This document shows, piece after piece, positions 31,917-40,889 of a stretch of DNA of 64,000 nt. The translations under genes were made by a program, and so were the position numbers. The DNA comes from Cryobacterium sp. SO2 (GTDB taxonomy: Bacteria; Actinomycetota; Actinomycetes; Actinomycetales; Microbacteriaceae), in NCBI RefSeq assembly GCF_026151165.2, contig NZ_CP117849.1, forward strand, positions 2,852,001-2,916,000, in the 5' to 3' direction. Positions within the stretch are counted from its first letter, which is position 1. Each line of letters begins with the position of its first letter. The notes under the pieces were generated by a model. The model had not been told where the DNA came from. It was given only the letters and a program-made list of their open reading frames with translations, and did not search any database.

Positions 31917-32279
31917 ATGACCGACAACACCGCACAGCAGGCCCACGACTTCGCCGAGGATGCCGCCGCCAAGGCCGGCACGTTCGCCGAGGATGCCGCG
32001 AAGAAGGCCGGCAACCTCGCCGACGACGCGGCCGCCACGGCCGGCGACCTCGCCGAGCAGGCCCGTCAGGCCGTCGACGACACCATCGCCACCGCCAAGT
32101 CCGCCCTGAAGGATGTCGACACCTCCGCCGTCATCGCGTCGGCACAGGACTTCGCGGGCAACACGCTCGACAAGCTCTCCGCCGCTTACAAGCGCAACCC
32201 CGCCCTGGTCATCACCATCGGCTCGGCCGCACTTGCCGCCGTCGCCGCGGTGGGGTCCGTGCTCGCCAAGCGCCGCTAA
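31917..32279 (+). CDS. Apolipophorin/YtxH-like amphipathic-helix protein
   Basis: A 120-residue protein made of 11-residue-like helical repeats (AQQAHDFAEDAAAKAGTFAEDAAKKAGNLADDAAATAGD) and a C-terminal hydrophobic helix (ALVITIGSAALAAVAAVGSVLAKRR). LEA/YtxH-like proteins of this form are stress-related and membrane-associated. AAAGGA precedes ATG 31917. It closes the alkaline-shock cluster and is followed by a hairpin. Confidence 0.85.
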   Translation: MTDNTAQQAHDFAEDAAAKAGTFAEDAAKKAGNLADDAAATAGDLAEQARQAVDDTIATAKSALKDVDTSAVIASAQDFAGNTLDKLSAAYKRNPALVITIGSAALAAVAAVGSVLAKRR

Positions 32280-32291
32280 CCGGTCTCACCA

Positions 32292-32329
32292 GGTTGCCCT
32301 CGGTCCCCTCGGGTGCACCGGGGGCAACC
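32292..32329 (+). terminator. Candidate terminator of the alkaline-shock cluster
   Basis: GGTTGCCCTCGG pairs with CCGGGGGCAACC over 12 bp with one mismatch; loop 14 bases. It begins 13 bp after the last stop codon. A T-run is lacking, as is usual in high-GC actinobacteria. Confidence 0.5.
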
Positions 32330-32374
32330 GGCGGAACACTCCGGCGAATGAGCGGGAGCGGCCATACTGATCTG

Positions 32375-32920
32375 ATGACTCGCGCGCTGATCCTCGTTGA
32401 TATCCAACTCGACTACTTCCCCGGGGGCGCCTACCCCCTCGCCGGCCCGAACGAGGCCGCGACCGCGGCCCGCACTGTTCTCGACACGTTCCGTGCCGCC
32501 GGCGAGCTCGTGGTGCATATCTTCCACGTGGCCACAGACCCCGGGGCCACCTTCTTCCTCCCGAATACACCGGGAATCGGCTTCCACCCGCTCGTGGCGC
32601 CGATCGCCGGAGAACCGGTTCTGGAGAAGCACGAGCCCAACAGCTTCATCGGCACCGGGTTGCACAACCTCCTCACGGATGCCGGCGTCTCCGACCTGGT
32701 GATCGTCGGCATGATGAGCAGCATGTGCATCGACTCCACCACCCGTGCCGCCCACGAGCTCGGTTTTGTCGTCACCGTCGTCGCCGACGCCTGTGCGGCA
32801 CCCGACCTGACCTTCGGTGACACCGTTGTTCCCGGTGCCACCGTGCACGCCTCGTTCATGGCGGCCCTCGACGGCAGCTTCGCCACCGTCATCCCGAGCA
32901 CAGGGCTGCTGCCGGGATAG
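32375..32920 (+). CDS. Cysteine hydrolase, isochorismatase/nicotinamidase-like
   Basis: A 181-residue cytosolic hydrolase. Triad: Asp9 (ALILVDIQLD), Lys85 (PVLEKHEPNSF) and Cys118 (MMSSMCIDSTTRAA). The Ser-Ser-Met-Cys nucleophile context is that of the YcaC/PncA-related group with unknown amide substrates. It starts at ATG 32375 behind a weak site. It shows only distant similarity to the 19479 hydrolase and lies outside that operon, so a shared pathway is not implied. Confidence 0.88.
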   Translation: MTRALILVDIQLDYFPGGAYPLAGPNEAATAARTVLDTFRAAGELVVHIFHVATDPGATFFLPNTPGIGFHPLVAPIAGEPVLEKHEPNSFIGTGLHNLLTDAGVSDLVIVGMMSSMCIDSTTRAAHELGFVVTVVADACAAPDLTFGDTVVPGATVHASFMAALDGSFATVIPSTGLLPG

Positions 32921-32981
32921 GCCCGCCAGCACGCGCCACTCGGCCACGGAACGGCCAGGTTCACCCTGCCAGACTGGATCC

Positions 32982-33548
32982 ATGAGCGAAGCCAGAGATG
33001 CCGAATTGGATGCGGTCCTGATCGGCGGCCGTGAGCACCGCGAGATTGTTGTCGTCGAGTACGACGAGGCCTGGCCGGCGCAGGCCAAAGCACTGATCGA
33101 CTCGATCCGGGCCGCGGTAGGGCCCGTCGCCCTCGCGGTGCACCACATCGGCTCCACCTCGGTTCCCGGCCTGGCCGCCAAACCGATCCTCGACCTGCTG
33201 CTGGTGGTGGCCGATGTCACGGCCGAAGACGGCTACGTCGGCCCGCTGGAGCAGGCCGGCTGGGTGCTCCGGGTGCGCGAAGAGGGCCACCGGCTGCTCC
33301 GCACCCCGGCACGGGACGTGCACCTGCACGTGCTCCCTCCCGCGACCGCGGCCGAGGCGGACTACCTCGACCTGCGCGACTGGCTGCGGGTGAACGCCGA
33401 CGATCGCGCCCTCTATGCCCGCACCAAGCGCGACCTCGCCGCCCGCGATTGGACGGACATGAACTACTACGCCGACGCGAAGACCCCGGTCATCGCCGAG
33501 GTCCTCGGCCGGGCGCGCGCCTGGCGCCAGGCCGCATCCGCGACCTGA
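32982..33548 (+). CDS. GrpB family protein (UPF0157)
   Basis: A 188-residue cytosolic protein of the nucleotidyltransferase-like GrpB family: VVVVEYDEAWPAQAKALIDSI, HHIGSTSVPGLAAKPILDLLLVV and VHLHVLPP are the diagnostic blocks. The GSTxVPGLxxKPxxD motif is the nucleotidyltransferase-type active site; substrate unknown. ATG 32982 follows CTGGATCC, with no strong ribosome site. Confidence 0.88.
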   Translation: MSEARDAELDAVLIGGREHREIVVVEYDEAWPAQAKALIDSIRAAVGPVALAVHHIGSTSVPGLAAKPILDLLLVVADVTAEDGYVGPLEQAGWVLRVREEGHRLLRTPARDVHLHVLPPATAAEADYLDLRDWLRVNADDRALYARTKRDLAARDWTDMNYYADAKTPVIAEVLGRARAWRQAASAT

Positions 33549-33623
33549 CCCGGCCTGCGCCGCCGCACTGCCCTCGCCCGAGCTGCGCGGGGCAGCCAGC
33601 CGAGCTACGCGGGCTACGCGGGC

Positions 33624-33687
33624 TACGCGGGCTACGCGCCGCTTCGCGGGTGGCGCGCCACGCGCGCAACGGCGCCTCACCCGCGCA
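33624..33687. repeat. 64-bp palindromic intergenic element, copy 9
   Basis: Between converging genes. Its first 9 bases (TACGCGGGC) are present three times in tandem (33606-33632), a slippage product. A partial copy (ACCGCGGGTCAAGCGCTG ...) follows near 33696-33730 and runs into the VOC gene end. Confidence 0.88.
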
Positions 33688-33726
33688 TCGCCGACCGCGG
33701 GTCAAGCGCTGCTGCGCGGGCTGCGC

Positions 33727-34107
33727 TCAGCTGCCCGCCGGCGGGTGCTCGGCCACGCAGAACAGGTTGCCCTCCGGGTCGGCCAGGGTGGTCCACTGCA
33801 CGTGCGGGAACTCGTCCAGAACGTCCCACTTGTAGACGGCGCCAAGGCCGACAAGACGGTCGACCTCGGCCTGTCGCGATCCCCACGGCACGGTCAGGTC
33901 CAGGTGCGACGCCTGGTGGCCGGGGCGCGGCGCGGTCTCCGGTTGGAAGAACATCGCGAATCCGCCGGGGCCGGCCGGCGGCAGGTACACGCTCTCGCCG
34001 CCCGGCGAGGGTGTGGCCCCGGTGACGGATGCCCAGAATCCGGCGAGCGCGGTCGGGTCCTGGGCCTCCAGGTTGTAAGCGCCGAGGGCGATCTGGTGTG
34101 TCGTCAT
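33727..34107 (-). CDS. VOC (glyoxalase/bleomycin-resistance-like) protein
   Basis: A 126-residue protein with the two beta-alpha-beta-beta-beta modules of the VOC superfamily: ALGAYNLEAQDPTALAGFWASVTGA at the start and HVQWTTLADPEGNLFCVAEHP at the end. The metal set of true glyoxalases is incomplete, as in many small-molecule-binding members. It lies 81 bp downstream of the LacI regulator in the same direction. ATG 34107 is preferred over an in-frame start 10 codons earlier. Confidence 0.85.
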   Translation of the reverse strand: MTTHQIALGAYNLEAQDPTALAGFWASVTGATPSPGGESVYLPPAGPGGFAMFFQPETAPRPGHQASHLDLTVPWGSRQAEVDRLVGLGAVYKWDVLDEFPHVQWTTLADPEGNLFCVAEHPPAGS

Positions 34108-34188
34108 GGGTGCGACGCTAGCAGGCACCTCAGACATCCCGGCGAGGTCTGCCGACGCGCTCTGACGGCTGGCCGGCGTCGCAACGCG

Positions 34189-35238
34189 TCAGGCCGGCGT
34201 GTCCATCGGGATGGCGGCGAACTCGCGCGAGACCAGCCGCGGCTTGACCATGCGATGCCGCGGCGCGAGCGACTCCGGCGCGTTGTGCACCTTGCCCTCG
34301 AACTCGCCGGTCAGCAGCTCGAGCACCCCGGCCGCCACCTCCTCCACGGACTGGTCCACGCTCGACAGCCCGATCGCGGCGGCGATGGGGGTGTTGTCGT
34401 ACCCGGTGACGGGCACCCGCTCGGGGTTGGCGATCATGGCGCCCAGGGCCAGCGAGTCGCTCGCGCAGAGCACGGCGTCCAGGCGGCCCGCACTGCGCCG
34501 CAGCTCCTGCATCGCGGCGGTCCCGGCGGCCACACCGTCAACCGTGACCACCTCGAGTGCGTCGAGCTCCGCTTCGGTCACGTCACCACGCTCGAGCATC
34601 GCGTCCCGCCAGCCACGCCGGCGGTCCTCGCCGGTGCCGGAGGGGCTCGGCCAGCCGATGTAGCCGATGCGCCGGGCGCCGGCATCCTGCTGCGCCCGGG
34701 TGGCCTGGTGCAGGCCGGCCCAGCCGTCCACATCCACCCAGAGGTGTTGCGGGTCGTCCATGTCGTCCACACCCCAGGGCCGCCCGAAGGTCACGAAGGA
34801 GATCCCGTTCTCGATCAGCCATTTCGTTCGGGGGTCGCCGTCGAAGGTGGAGGTGAGCACAAACCCGTCCACATCGGCGCCGTCGTTCAGCCGCTGCAGC
34901 TGGGTGATCTCGTCTTCGGGGCTGGTGGCGGTGAACAGCAGCACCCGCAGGCCGAGCCGGTCGGCCTGCTCGGTGAGGGCGTGCAGAAACCTGTCGAGCA
35001 CCGACCCCGAGATGCCGTCGATCATCGGGTCGAGCCGGATGCCGATGGTGGAGCTGCGTCGGGTGCGTAACCTTCGCGCCGAGGCGTGTGGGCGGTAGCC
35101 CAGCCGGGCTATCGCGGCCTCGACCCGCTCCCGGGTGTCGGCGCGCACGATGCCGGGCGAGTTCATCACGTTCGAGACGGTCTGGCGGGAGACGCCGGCC
35201 GCCAGGGCGACATCCGTCACGGTTGGCAGTGAAGCCAT
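34189..35238 (-). CDS. LacI-family sugar repressor
   Basis: A 349-residue repressor: TVTDVALAAGVSRQTVSNVMNSPGIVRADTRERVEAAIARLGYRP is the LacI helix-turn-helix and hinge start, followed by a periplasmic-binding-protein-like sugar domain (VLCASDSLALGAMIANPERVPVTGYDNTPIA). It is divergent from a sugar ABC transporter, with palindromic TTGATCGATCAA-type sites in the gap. ATG 35238 follows GGGAGGGG. It is expected to repress both directions until the sugar binds. Confidence 0.94.
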   Translation of the reverse strand: MASLPTVTDVALAAGVSRQTVSNVMNSPGIVRADTRERVEAAIARLGYRPHASARRLRTRRSSTIGIRLDPMIDGISGSVLDRFLHALTEQADRLGLRVLLFTATSPEDEITQLQRLNDGADVDGFVLTSTFDGDPRTKWLIENGISFVTFGRPWGVDDMDDPQHLWVDVDGWAGLHQATRAQQDAGARRIGYIGWPSPSGTGEDRRRGWRDAMLERGDVTEAELDALEVVTVDGVAAGTAAMQELRRSAGRLDAVLCASDSLALGAMIANPERVPVTGYDNTPIAAAIGLSSVDQSVEEVAAGVLELLTGEFEGKVHNAPESLAPRHRMVKPRLVSREFAAIPMDTPA

Positions 35239-35257
35239 GGCCGCCCCTCCCCTACGA

Positions 35258-35354
35258 GTTGATCGATCCAACACCGATCCCCCACAGAATACCGCGTTTG
35301 CTCCCACAAAATCCCGCAAATTTGGATCGATCAAAAAAGATTTGATCGATCAAA
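35258..35354. promoter_or_regulatory. Three LacI-type operators in the divergent promoter
   Basis: Sites: GTTGATCGATCCAAC (35258-35272), TTGGATCGATCAAA (35322-35335) and the perfect palindrome TTTGATCGATCAAA (35341-35354). All centre on ATCGAT. The last two are one nucleotide short of two helical turns apart (centres 19 bp), and the first lies next to the repressor's own start, as expected for autoregulation and looping. Confidence 0.85.
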
Positions 35355-35421
35355 TAAATTCGGCTACTGTGACCACTACACAAGCAGACGCGCAATGCAG
35401 CGCGACAGAAGGAGCACCAAG

Positions 35422-36681
35422 ATGCAACGACGCAACTCTCGCTGGCTGATCGGCGCAGGCCTCACCGTGGTCGGCGCCCTCACCCTCAGCGCGTGTGGTT
35501 CCGGATCCGGTTTCAGCAGCGACACTGCCGATTCCGGCGGCGAACTCACCAGCGACTCCTCCCAGGGACTCAGCATCCTCATCGGCTCCAGCGGCGACGC
35601 CGAGACCGCCTCGGTCAACGTCGCCGTGGCCGCCTGGTCCAAGGACTCCGGCACCGACGCCGAGGTGAGCGTGGCCAGCGACCTCAACCAGCAGCTCGCC
35701 CAGGGCTTCGCCGCGCAGAAGCCCGCCGACGTCTTCTACCTCTCCACGGATGCCCTCGCCGGCTACGCGTCGAACGGCTCGTTGCTGGCCTACGGTGACC
35801 AGCTGGCCAACAAGGATGACTTCTACCCGAGCCTGGTCAGCTCCTTCACCTACGACGGCAAGTTCTACTGCGCCCCGAAGGACTTCTCCACCCTGCAGCT
35901 GATCATCAACACCGACCTGTGGGCTGCGGCCGGGCTCACGGATGCCGACATCCCCACCACCTGGGACGAGCTCGCGACCGTGAGCAAGACCCTCACCACC
36001 GGCACCCAGGTGGGACTGGCCGTCGGTGGCGAATACGCCCGCCTTGGCGCGTTCATGGCCGAGGCCGGCGGCAGCCTGATGAATGAAGACAGCACGGAGG
36101 CCACCGCGAACAGCGCGGAGAACGTCGCGGGCCTTGAATACGCCCAGTCCCTGCTCAACGACGGGGTGATGGCCTACGCCAGCGACATCGGCGCGGGCTG
36201 GGGCGGCGAGGCATTCGGCAAGCAGCTGTCCGCCATGACCATCGAGGGCAACTGGATCACCGGCGCGATGAAGAACGACTTCCCAGACGTCAACTACACC
36301 GTCGCCGAGCTGCCGGCCGGCCCCGAGGGCCAGGGCACCCTGCAGTTCACCAACTGCTGGGGCATCGCCGCCGACAGCCCCAACCAGGCCGCCGCGCTCG
36401 ACCTCGTTGAGCAGCTCACCAGCAAGGACGCCCAGCTCACCTTCTCCGCCGACTTCGGCCCGATGCCCTCGATCCAGTCCGCCGCCGACGACTGGAAGAG
36501 CGCCAACCCCACCCTGGTGCCCTTCCTCGACGGCGCCGACTACGCCAAGGGCGTGCCCAACGTGCAGGGCGCCGCGGATGTGGTGAGCGACCTGAACGCG
36601 CAGCTCGAGTCGCTGAAGACCGGGGACGCTCAGGCGATCCTCGACTCCACGCAGAAGAACCTCGAAGCACTGCTGAAGTAG
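35422..36681 (+). CDS. Sugar ABC transporter substrate-binding lipoprotein (family 1)
   Basis: A 419-residue secreted lipoprotein with lipobox LSAC (Cys25). The body follows the MalE/family-1 pattern: DVFYLSTDALAGYASNGSLLAYGDQL, CAPKDFSTLQLIINTDLWAAAGLTDADIPTTWDEL and GNWITGAMKNDFPDVNYTVAELPAGPEG. It delivers an oligosaccharide to the two permeases downstream. AGAAGGAG precedes ATG 35422. Under control of the LacI operators. No ATPase gene is in the cluster, so a shared MsiK-type ATPase elsewhere is expected. Confidence 0.93.
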   Translation: MQRRNSRWLIGAGLTVVGALTLSACGSGSGFSSDTADSGGELTSDSSQGLSILIGSSGDAETASVNVAVAAWSKDSGTDAEVSVASDLNQQLAQGFAAQKPADVFYLSTDALAGYASNGSLLAYGDQLANKDDFYPSLVSSFTYDGKFYCAPKDFSTLQLIINTDLWAAAGLTDADIPTTWDELATVSKTLTTGTQVGLAVGGEYARLGAFMAEAGGSLMNEDSTEATANSAENVAGLEYAQSLLNDGVMAYASDIGAGWGGEAFGKQLSAMTIEGNWITGAMKNDFPDVNYTVAELPAGPEGQGTLQFTNCWGIAADSPNQAAALDLVEQLTSKDAQLTFSADFGPMPSIQSAADDWKSANPTLVPFLDGADYAKGVPNVQGAADVVSDLNAQLESLKTGDAQAILDSTQKNLEALLK

Positions 36682-36686
36682 TCACC

Positions 36687-37781
36687 ATGTCGACGCCCGC
36701 ACGCACGTCTCGCCGCTCCGGAATCCGGGGCGGCGAGGCCGCCTCGGGGTGGCTCTTCACCGCCCCCATGATCATCCTGCTCGGAATGTTCCTGGTCATC
36801 CCGGTGCTGATGGCCCTCTGGGTCAGCTTCTCCGACTGGAACGGCCGCGGCAGCCCCTTCTCGGCTTCTGTATCGTTCGTGGGCTTCGACAATTACTCCG
36901 CCCTGGTCGGCGGCGGCGGTCTGGCCGAACAGGACTTCGGCACGGCGCTGCGCAACAACGCCTGGTACGTCATCCTGGTGGTGCCGATCCAGACGATGCT
37001 GTCGCTGTTCCTGGCGGTGCTGGTCAACCGGCAGATCCTGCGCGGACGCGGTTTCTTCCGCACCGCGTTCTACTTCCCGTCGGTCACCAGCTCCGTGGCC
37101 ATCACGGTGCTCTGGCTGTTCCTGTTCAGCGCCAGCGGCGCCGTCAACAAGCTGCTCGCGTTCGTCGGGGTGAACGGCCCGAACTGGTTCAATGACCCCA
37201 GCGGCGTGCTGCACAACCTCCTCGGCGTGTTCGGCGTCACCACCGGCCCGGCCGCGCTCACCGGCAATACCTTCCTGGGCATCTCCTTCTGGGAATGGCT
37301 CGCCGGGCCATCCGTTGCCATGAGCGCGTTCATCCTGATGGCCGTCTTCACCACCAGCGGCACGTTCATGCTGCTGTTCATCGCCGCGCTGCAGAACCTC
37401 AGCGGCGACGTCGTGGAGGCGGCCATGATGGACGGCGCCAACGGCTGGCAACGGTTCTGGCGGGTCACCCTCCCCCAGCTGCGGCCCACCCTGTTCACCG
37501 TGCTCACCCTCGGCCTGATCGGCGCCTGGCAGGTCTTCGACCAGATCTACACCGGCACCCAGGGCGGGCCGGGCAAGACCACGCTCACCCCCGCCTACCT
37601 CTCCTACCAGGCCGCGTTCACCAACCAGGCCTGGGGCCAGGGCGCCGCGATCGCGTTCATCCTGTTCGTGATCATCGTGGTCTTCACCCTGTTCCAACGC
37701 TTTCTGCTGGCCGAACGCAAGGTCTCCGCCCGACGGATGCGCCTGTACGTGCAGACCCCGACCGCCGGAGGTTCCAAATGA
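36687..37781 (+). CDS. Sugar ABC transporter permease, MalF type
   Basis: A 364-residue permease with an N-terminal WLFTAPMIILLGMFLVIPVLMALWVSFSDWNG segment characteristic of carbohydrate permeases, six or seven helices and the EAA loop VEAAMMDGANGWQRFWRVTLPQLRP. It starts five bases after the binding-protein stop. It pairs with the MalG-type protein; the reading frames overlap by four bases. Confidence 0.93.
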   Translation: MSTPARTSRRSGIRGGEAASGWLFTAPMIILLGMFLVIPVLMALWVSFSDWNGRGSPFSASVSFVGFDNYSALVGGGGLAEQDFGTALRNNAWYVILVVPIQTMLSLFLAVLVNRQILRGRGFFRTAFYFPSVTSSVAITVLWLFLFSASGAVNKLLAFVGVNGPNWFNDPSGVLHNLLGVFGVTTGPAALTGNTFLGISFWEWLAGPSVAMSAFILMAVFTTSGTFMLLFIAALQNLSGDVVEAAMMDGANGWQRFWRVTLPQLRPTLFTVLTLGLIGAWQVFDQIYTGTQGGPGKTTLTPAYLSYQAAFTNQAWGQGAAIAFILFVIIVVFTLFQRFLLAERKVSARRMRLYVQTPTAGGSK

Positions 37782-38686
37782 GCACCACCGTGAGAACCCG
37801 TGTGCGCAGCCAGTCCCCGTCCCGGCGGCTCAAGTCGCTCGGCCGGGAGCAGCTGCCCACCCGCGCGATCGCCGGCCGGTCGCTGCTCTACGCCATCCTG
37901 ATCGTGCTCGCGATCATCTACATCGCCCCGTTCCTGGTGCAGGTTGCCACCTCCTTCAAGACGGATGGCGATGCCGCCGCCAATCCGATGGCGCTGATCC
38001 CCGAGACCTGGTCGACGGCCGCCTATCAGCGGCTGTTCCTCAACTCGGACTTCCCGGTCTGGTTCCAGAACTCCGCCATCGTCACGGTCTTCGTCACCCT
38101 CGGCCGGGTGTTCTTCAACTCCCTGGCCGGGTACGCCCTGGCCCGGTTGCACTTCCGCGGCCGCAACGTGATCTTCGCGCTGCTCATCGCCGTGATGAGC
38201 GTGCCCGGCGTGGTGCTGCTGATCCCCAAGTTCCTGGTGATCAACCAGCTGGGCATCTACGACACCTACGTGGCGATGATCGTGCCGTTGCTCACCGATG
38301 CGGCGGGCGTGTTCATCATGAAGAACTTCTTCGAGTCCATCCCCGCCAGCGTCGAGGAGCAGGCCCGCATCGACGGGGCCGGCACCTTCCGGGTGTTCTG
38401 GTCGATCGTGTTGCCGATGGCCCGGCCCGCCCTGGTGACCATCATCATCCTGTCGTTCCAGGGCTCCTGGAACGAGTTGTCGCACTTCATTGTGGCCACC
38501 CAATCGGCCGAGCTGACCACACTCACCAAGGGTGTCGCGTCGCTGGCCTCCGGGCAGTTGAGCCAGGGCACCCAGTACCCGCTCAAGCTTGCCGCGGCGG
38601 CGATCATGACCATCCCGGTCGCGGTGATGTTCTTCATCTTCCAGAAACGCATCATGAACACCACCGACGGGGCAGTCAAGGAGTAA
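37778..38686 (+). CDS. Sugar ABC transporter permease, MalG type
   Basis: A 302-residue permease with six helices. The EAA loop is VEEQARIDGAGTFRVFWSIVLPMARPAL, and the end SQGTQYPLKLAAAAIMTIPVAVMFFIFQKRI is typical of MalG-type proteins. ATG 37778 overlaps the MalF-type stop (ATGA). It completes the membrane part of the importer. Confidence 0.93.
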   Translation: MSTTVRTRVRSQSPSRRLKSLGREQLPTRAIAGRSLLYAILIVLAIIYIAPFLVQVATSFKTDGDAAANPMALIPETWSTAAYQRLFLNSDFPVWFQNSAIVTVFVTLGRVFFNSLAGYALARLHFRGRNVIFALLIAVMSVPGVVLLIPKFLVINQLGIYDTYVAMIVPLLTDAAGVFIMKNFFESIPASVEEQARIDGAGTFRVFWSIVLPMARPALVTIIILSFQGSWNELSHFIVATQSAELTTLTKGVASLASGQLSQGTQYPLKLAAAAIMTIPVAVMFFIFQKRIMNTTDGAVKE

Positions 38687-38747
38687 CTCTCCCACCGGCC
38701 TCTTTGCCCCGATCCGCACCACAACACCCTGGAGTCGTACCTCACTC

Positions 38748-40829
38748 ATGTTCTCTCACCCCGTCCAGCCGCTGCTCCACGATTCCGCCATCGTCCTGGC
38801 CGCACCCACCCAGGCGTGGTCCGGGTTAGACGGGCGCACGAGCCTGCCGATCCACGGCCTGTACCACGCCGACACCCGCGTGCTCTCGGGCTGGAGCCTG
38901 TTGGTCGGCGGTGCCGCCGGCGAGCCAATCGGCTCGGCGTCGCGTGGTGCGGGCGAGATGACCTTCAGCGGGCTGCTGCGACACCTCGACGACCGCACCG
39001 CCGACCCCCGGCTGCGGCTGCAGGTCACCCGCACGGTCACCGCCGGCCGGCTCACCGAACGCATCACCGTCGAGTCCGGGCTGGCCGAACCGATCGACAC
39101 CACAGTGTCGGTGCGGCTGACGGCCGATTTCGCCGATATGCAGACCGTCAAGGCAGGTCTGGCCGGCGCGGCCGAGCGGGCCGCGTTCCCGGCCGCCGAG
39201 CTGCCCGAGACCCCGGTGGTCGAGGTGCAGACAACGGACGCGGGCATCCGCCTGGCCACGCCCACAGTGGCGGCGCTCGTGCAGGTGAGCGGCGACGGCG
39301 TGCTGGGCACGGATGCCGCGGCGCTCGGCCGCCACTCGGCCGACCCACTCGGCGCCCACGGCCAGCCCACCGAACTCGGCGCGAGCTGGGCGGTCACCGT
39401 GCCGGCCCGCGGCAGCGTCACCGTCACGTGGACCGTCGACATCGACCACGCCGCCACAGTTGTACAGGCTGCTCCCGGGCTGCCGGAATGGGCGGGCGTC
39501 TCGGTGCTGTCCGGCGATGCCCGGCTGGGCCGCTGGGTGCAGAAGGCGTTGGAGGACCTCTCCGGGCTGCGGATGGCCACGACCGCGCGGCCGGAGGAGC
39601 CGTTCCTGGCCGCCGGCGCCCCGTGGTTCTTCACCCTGTTCGGCCGGGACTCGATCTGGGCTGCCCGGTTCCTGCTGCCGTTGGGAACCGAGCTCGCCGC
39701 CTCAACTCTGCGCATCCTCGCCGAACTGCAGGGCACTCAGATCGTCGACGAGACCGCCGAGCAGCCGGGCAAGATCATGCACGAGCTGCGCCCGGCCGCG
39801 TTCACCATCCCCGGCGAAGACGTGTCACTGCCGCCGCTGTACTACGGCACCGTCGACGCCACCCCGCTGTGGATCTGCCTGCTCGCCGACGCGCACCGCT
39901 GGGGCATGGCCGACGCCGAGGTCGAGGCGCTGCTGCCGCACCTCGAGGCGGCGCTGGCCTGGATGCGGGACTTCGGCGACAGTGACGGCGACGGGTTCCT
40001 CGAGTACGTCGACAGCACCGGGCACGGCCTGGCGAACCAGGGCTGGAAGGACTCCGGCGACTCGATCCAGTGGCGCGACGGCAGTCTCGCCGACGGCCCG
40101 ATCGCGCTCTGCGAGGTGCAGGCCTACGCCTACCAGGCCGCGATCGGCGGCGCCGCCCTGCTCGACGCCTTCGGCCGGCCCGGCGGCGACACCTGGCGCG
40201 CCTGGGCCGCGAACCTCCAGGCCCGGTTCCGTGAATCCTTCTGGATCGACTCCCCCGAGGGCCGTTACCCGGCGGTGGCCCTGGACGCGTTCAAACGCCC
40301 GGTCGACACCGTGACCAGCAACATCGGCCACCTCCTCGGCACCGGCCTGCTCTCCGCCGAGGAGTCCGCCCTCGTCGCCGCCCGGCTGGTCTCCCCCGAA
40401 CTCAACTCCGGATTTGGCCTGCGCACCATGTCCACCGATTCGGCCGGTTACTGGCCGGTGAGCTACCACGGCGGCTCGGTCTGGACCCACGACACCGCCA
40501 TCGCCATCGCCGGCCTCGGCCGCGCCGGCTTCGGTGCCGAAGCTGGCGAGCTGATCACCGGCCTCCTCGCCGCGGCCGAGTCCTTCGATTACCGGATGCC
40601 CGAGCTGCACTCCGGCGACGCCGCATCCGCCGTCACCGCCGCCGGTGCCTACCCGGCGGCGTGCCGCCCGCAGGCCTGGTCGGCCGCGGCGGCGGTCTCC
40701 GTGCTCGGCACCGTGCTCGGCCTCGACCGGGATCCGGTCACTGGAGAGGTGACCTCCACGCCGATCTCGCCCGCCATCGTCGGCGAGGTCAGTGTGCACG
40801 GCCTGACCGCCGGCATCCGGGTGCCGTAG
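38748..40829 (+). CDS. Glycogen-debranching-type / amylo-alpha-1,6-glucosidase-like glycosidase
   Basis: A 693-residue cytosolic protein without signal peptide. The first 230 residues match the debranching-enzyme N-terminal beta-domain (HDSAIVLAAPTQAWSGLDGRTSLPIHGLYHADTRVLSGW). The rest is an (alpha/alpha)6 barrel: PWFFTLFGRDSIWAARFLLP, GWKDSGDSIQWRDG and YHGGSVWTHDTAIAI carry likely catalytic acids. Members hydrolyse alpha-linked oligosaccharides. As last gene of the LacI-controlled operon it should cut the imported sugar. The precise linkage is unknown. Confidence 0.88.
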   Translation: MFSHPVQPLLHDSAIVLAAPTQAWSGLDGRTSLPIHGLYHADTRVLSGWSLLVGGAAGEPIGSASRGAGEMTFSGLLRHLDDRTADPRLRLQVTRTVTAGRLTERITVESGLAEPIDTTVSVRLTADFADMQTVKAGLAGAAERAAFPAAELPETPVVEVQTTDAGIRLATPTVAALVQVSGDGVLGTDAAALGRHSADPLGAHGQPTELGASWAVTVPARGSVTVTWTVDIDHAATVVQAAPGLPEWAGVSVLSGDARLGRWVQKALEDLSGLRMATTARPEEPFLAAGAPWFFTLFGRDSIWAARFLLPLGTELAASTLRILAELQGTQIVDETAEQPGKIMHELRPAAFTIPGEDVSLPPLYYGTVDATPLWICLLADAHRWGMADAEVEALLPHLEAALAWMRDFGDSDGDGFLEYVDSTGHGLANQGWKDSGDSIQWRDGSLADGPIALCEVQAYAYQAAIGGAALLDAFGRPGGDTWRAWAANLQARFRESFWIDSPEGRYPAVALDAFKRPVDTVTSNIGHLLGTGLLSAEESALVAARLVSPELNSGFGLRTMSTDSAGYWPVSYHGGSVWTHDTAIAIAGLGRAGFGAEAGELITGLLAAAESFDYRMPELHSGDAASAVTAAGAYPAACRPQAWSAAAAVSVLGTVLGLDRDPVTGEVTSTPISPAIVGEVSVHGLTAGIRVP

Positions 40830-40850
40830 GCCCGGCCCGCCCGGACGGGT

Positions 40851-40889
40851 TGGTCGGGTCGGTCGGGTCGGTCGGGTCGGGTCGGGTCG
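40851..40889. repeat. GGTCGGGTC microsatellite
   Basis: Imperfect tandem GGTCGGGTC/GGGTC units directly after the glycosidase stop. A 14-base word GGGCCCAGTCCGAG is also duplicated nearby (40900 and 40951 regions). Together with copies 10 and 11 of the palindromic element it fills the 427-bp gap 40830-41256, in which I see no gene. Confidence 0.8.

Noticed and set aside
32375..32920. Second cysteine hydrolase as part of the allophanate pathway
   Set aside because: It lies beyond the alkaline-shock operon, has no operator-like site and its nucleophile context (SSMCID) differs from that of the operon hydrolase (LTDVCVH).
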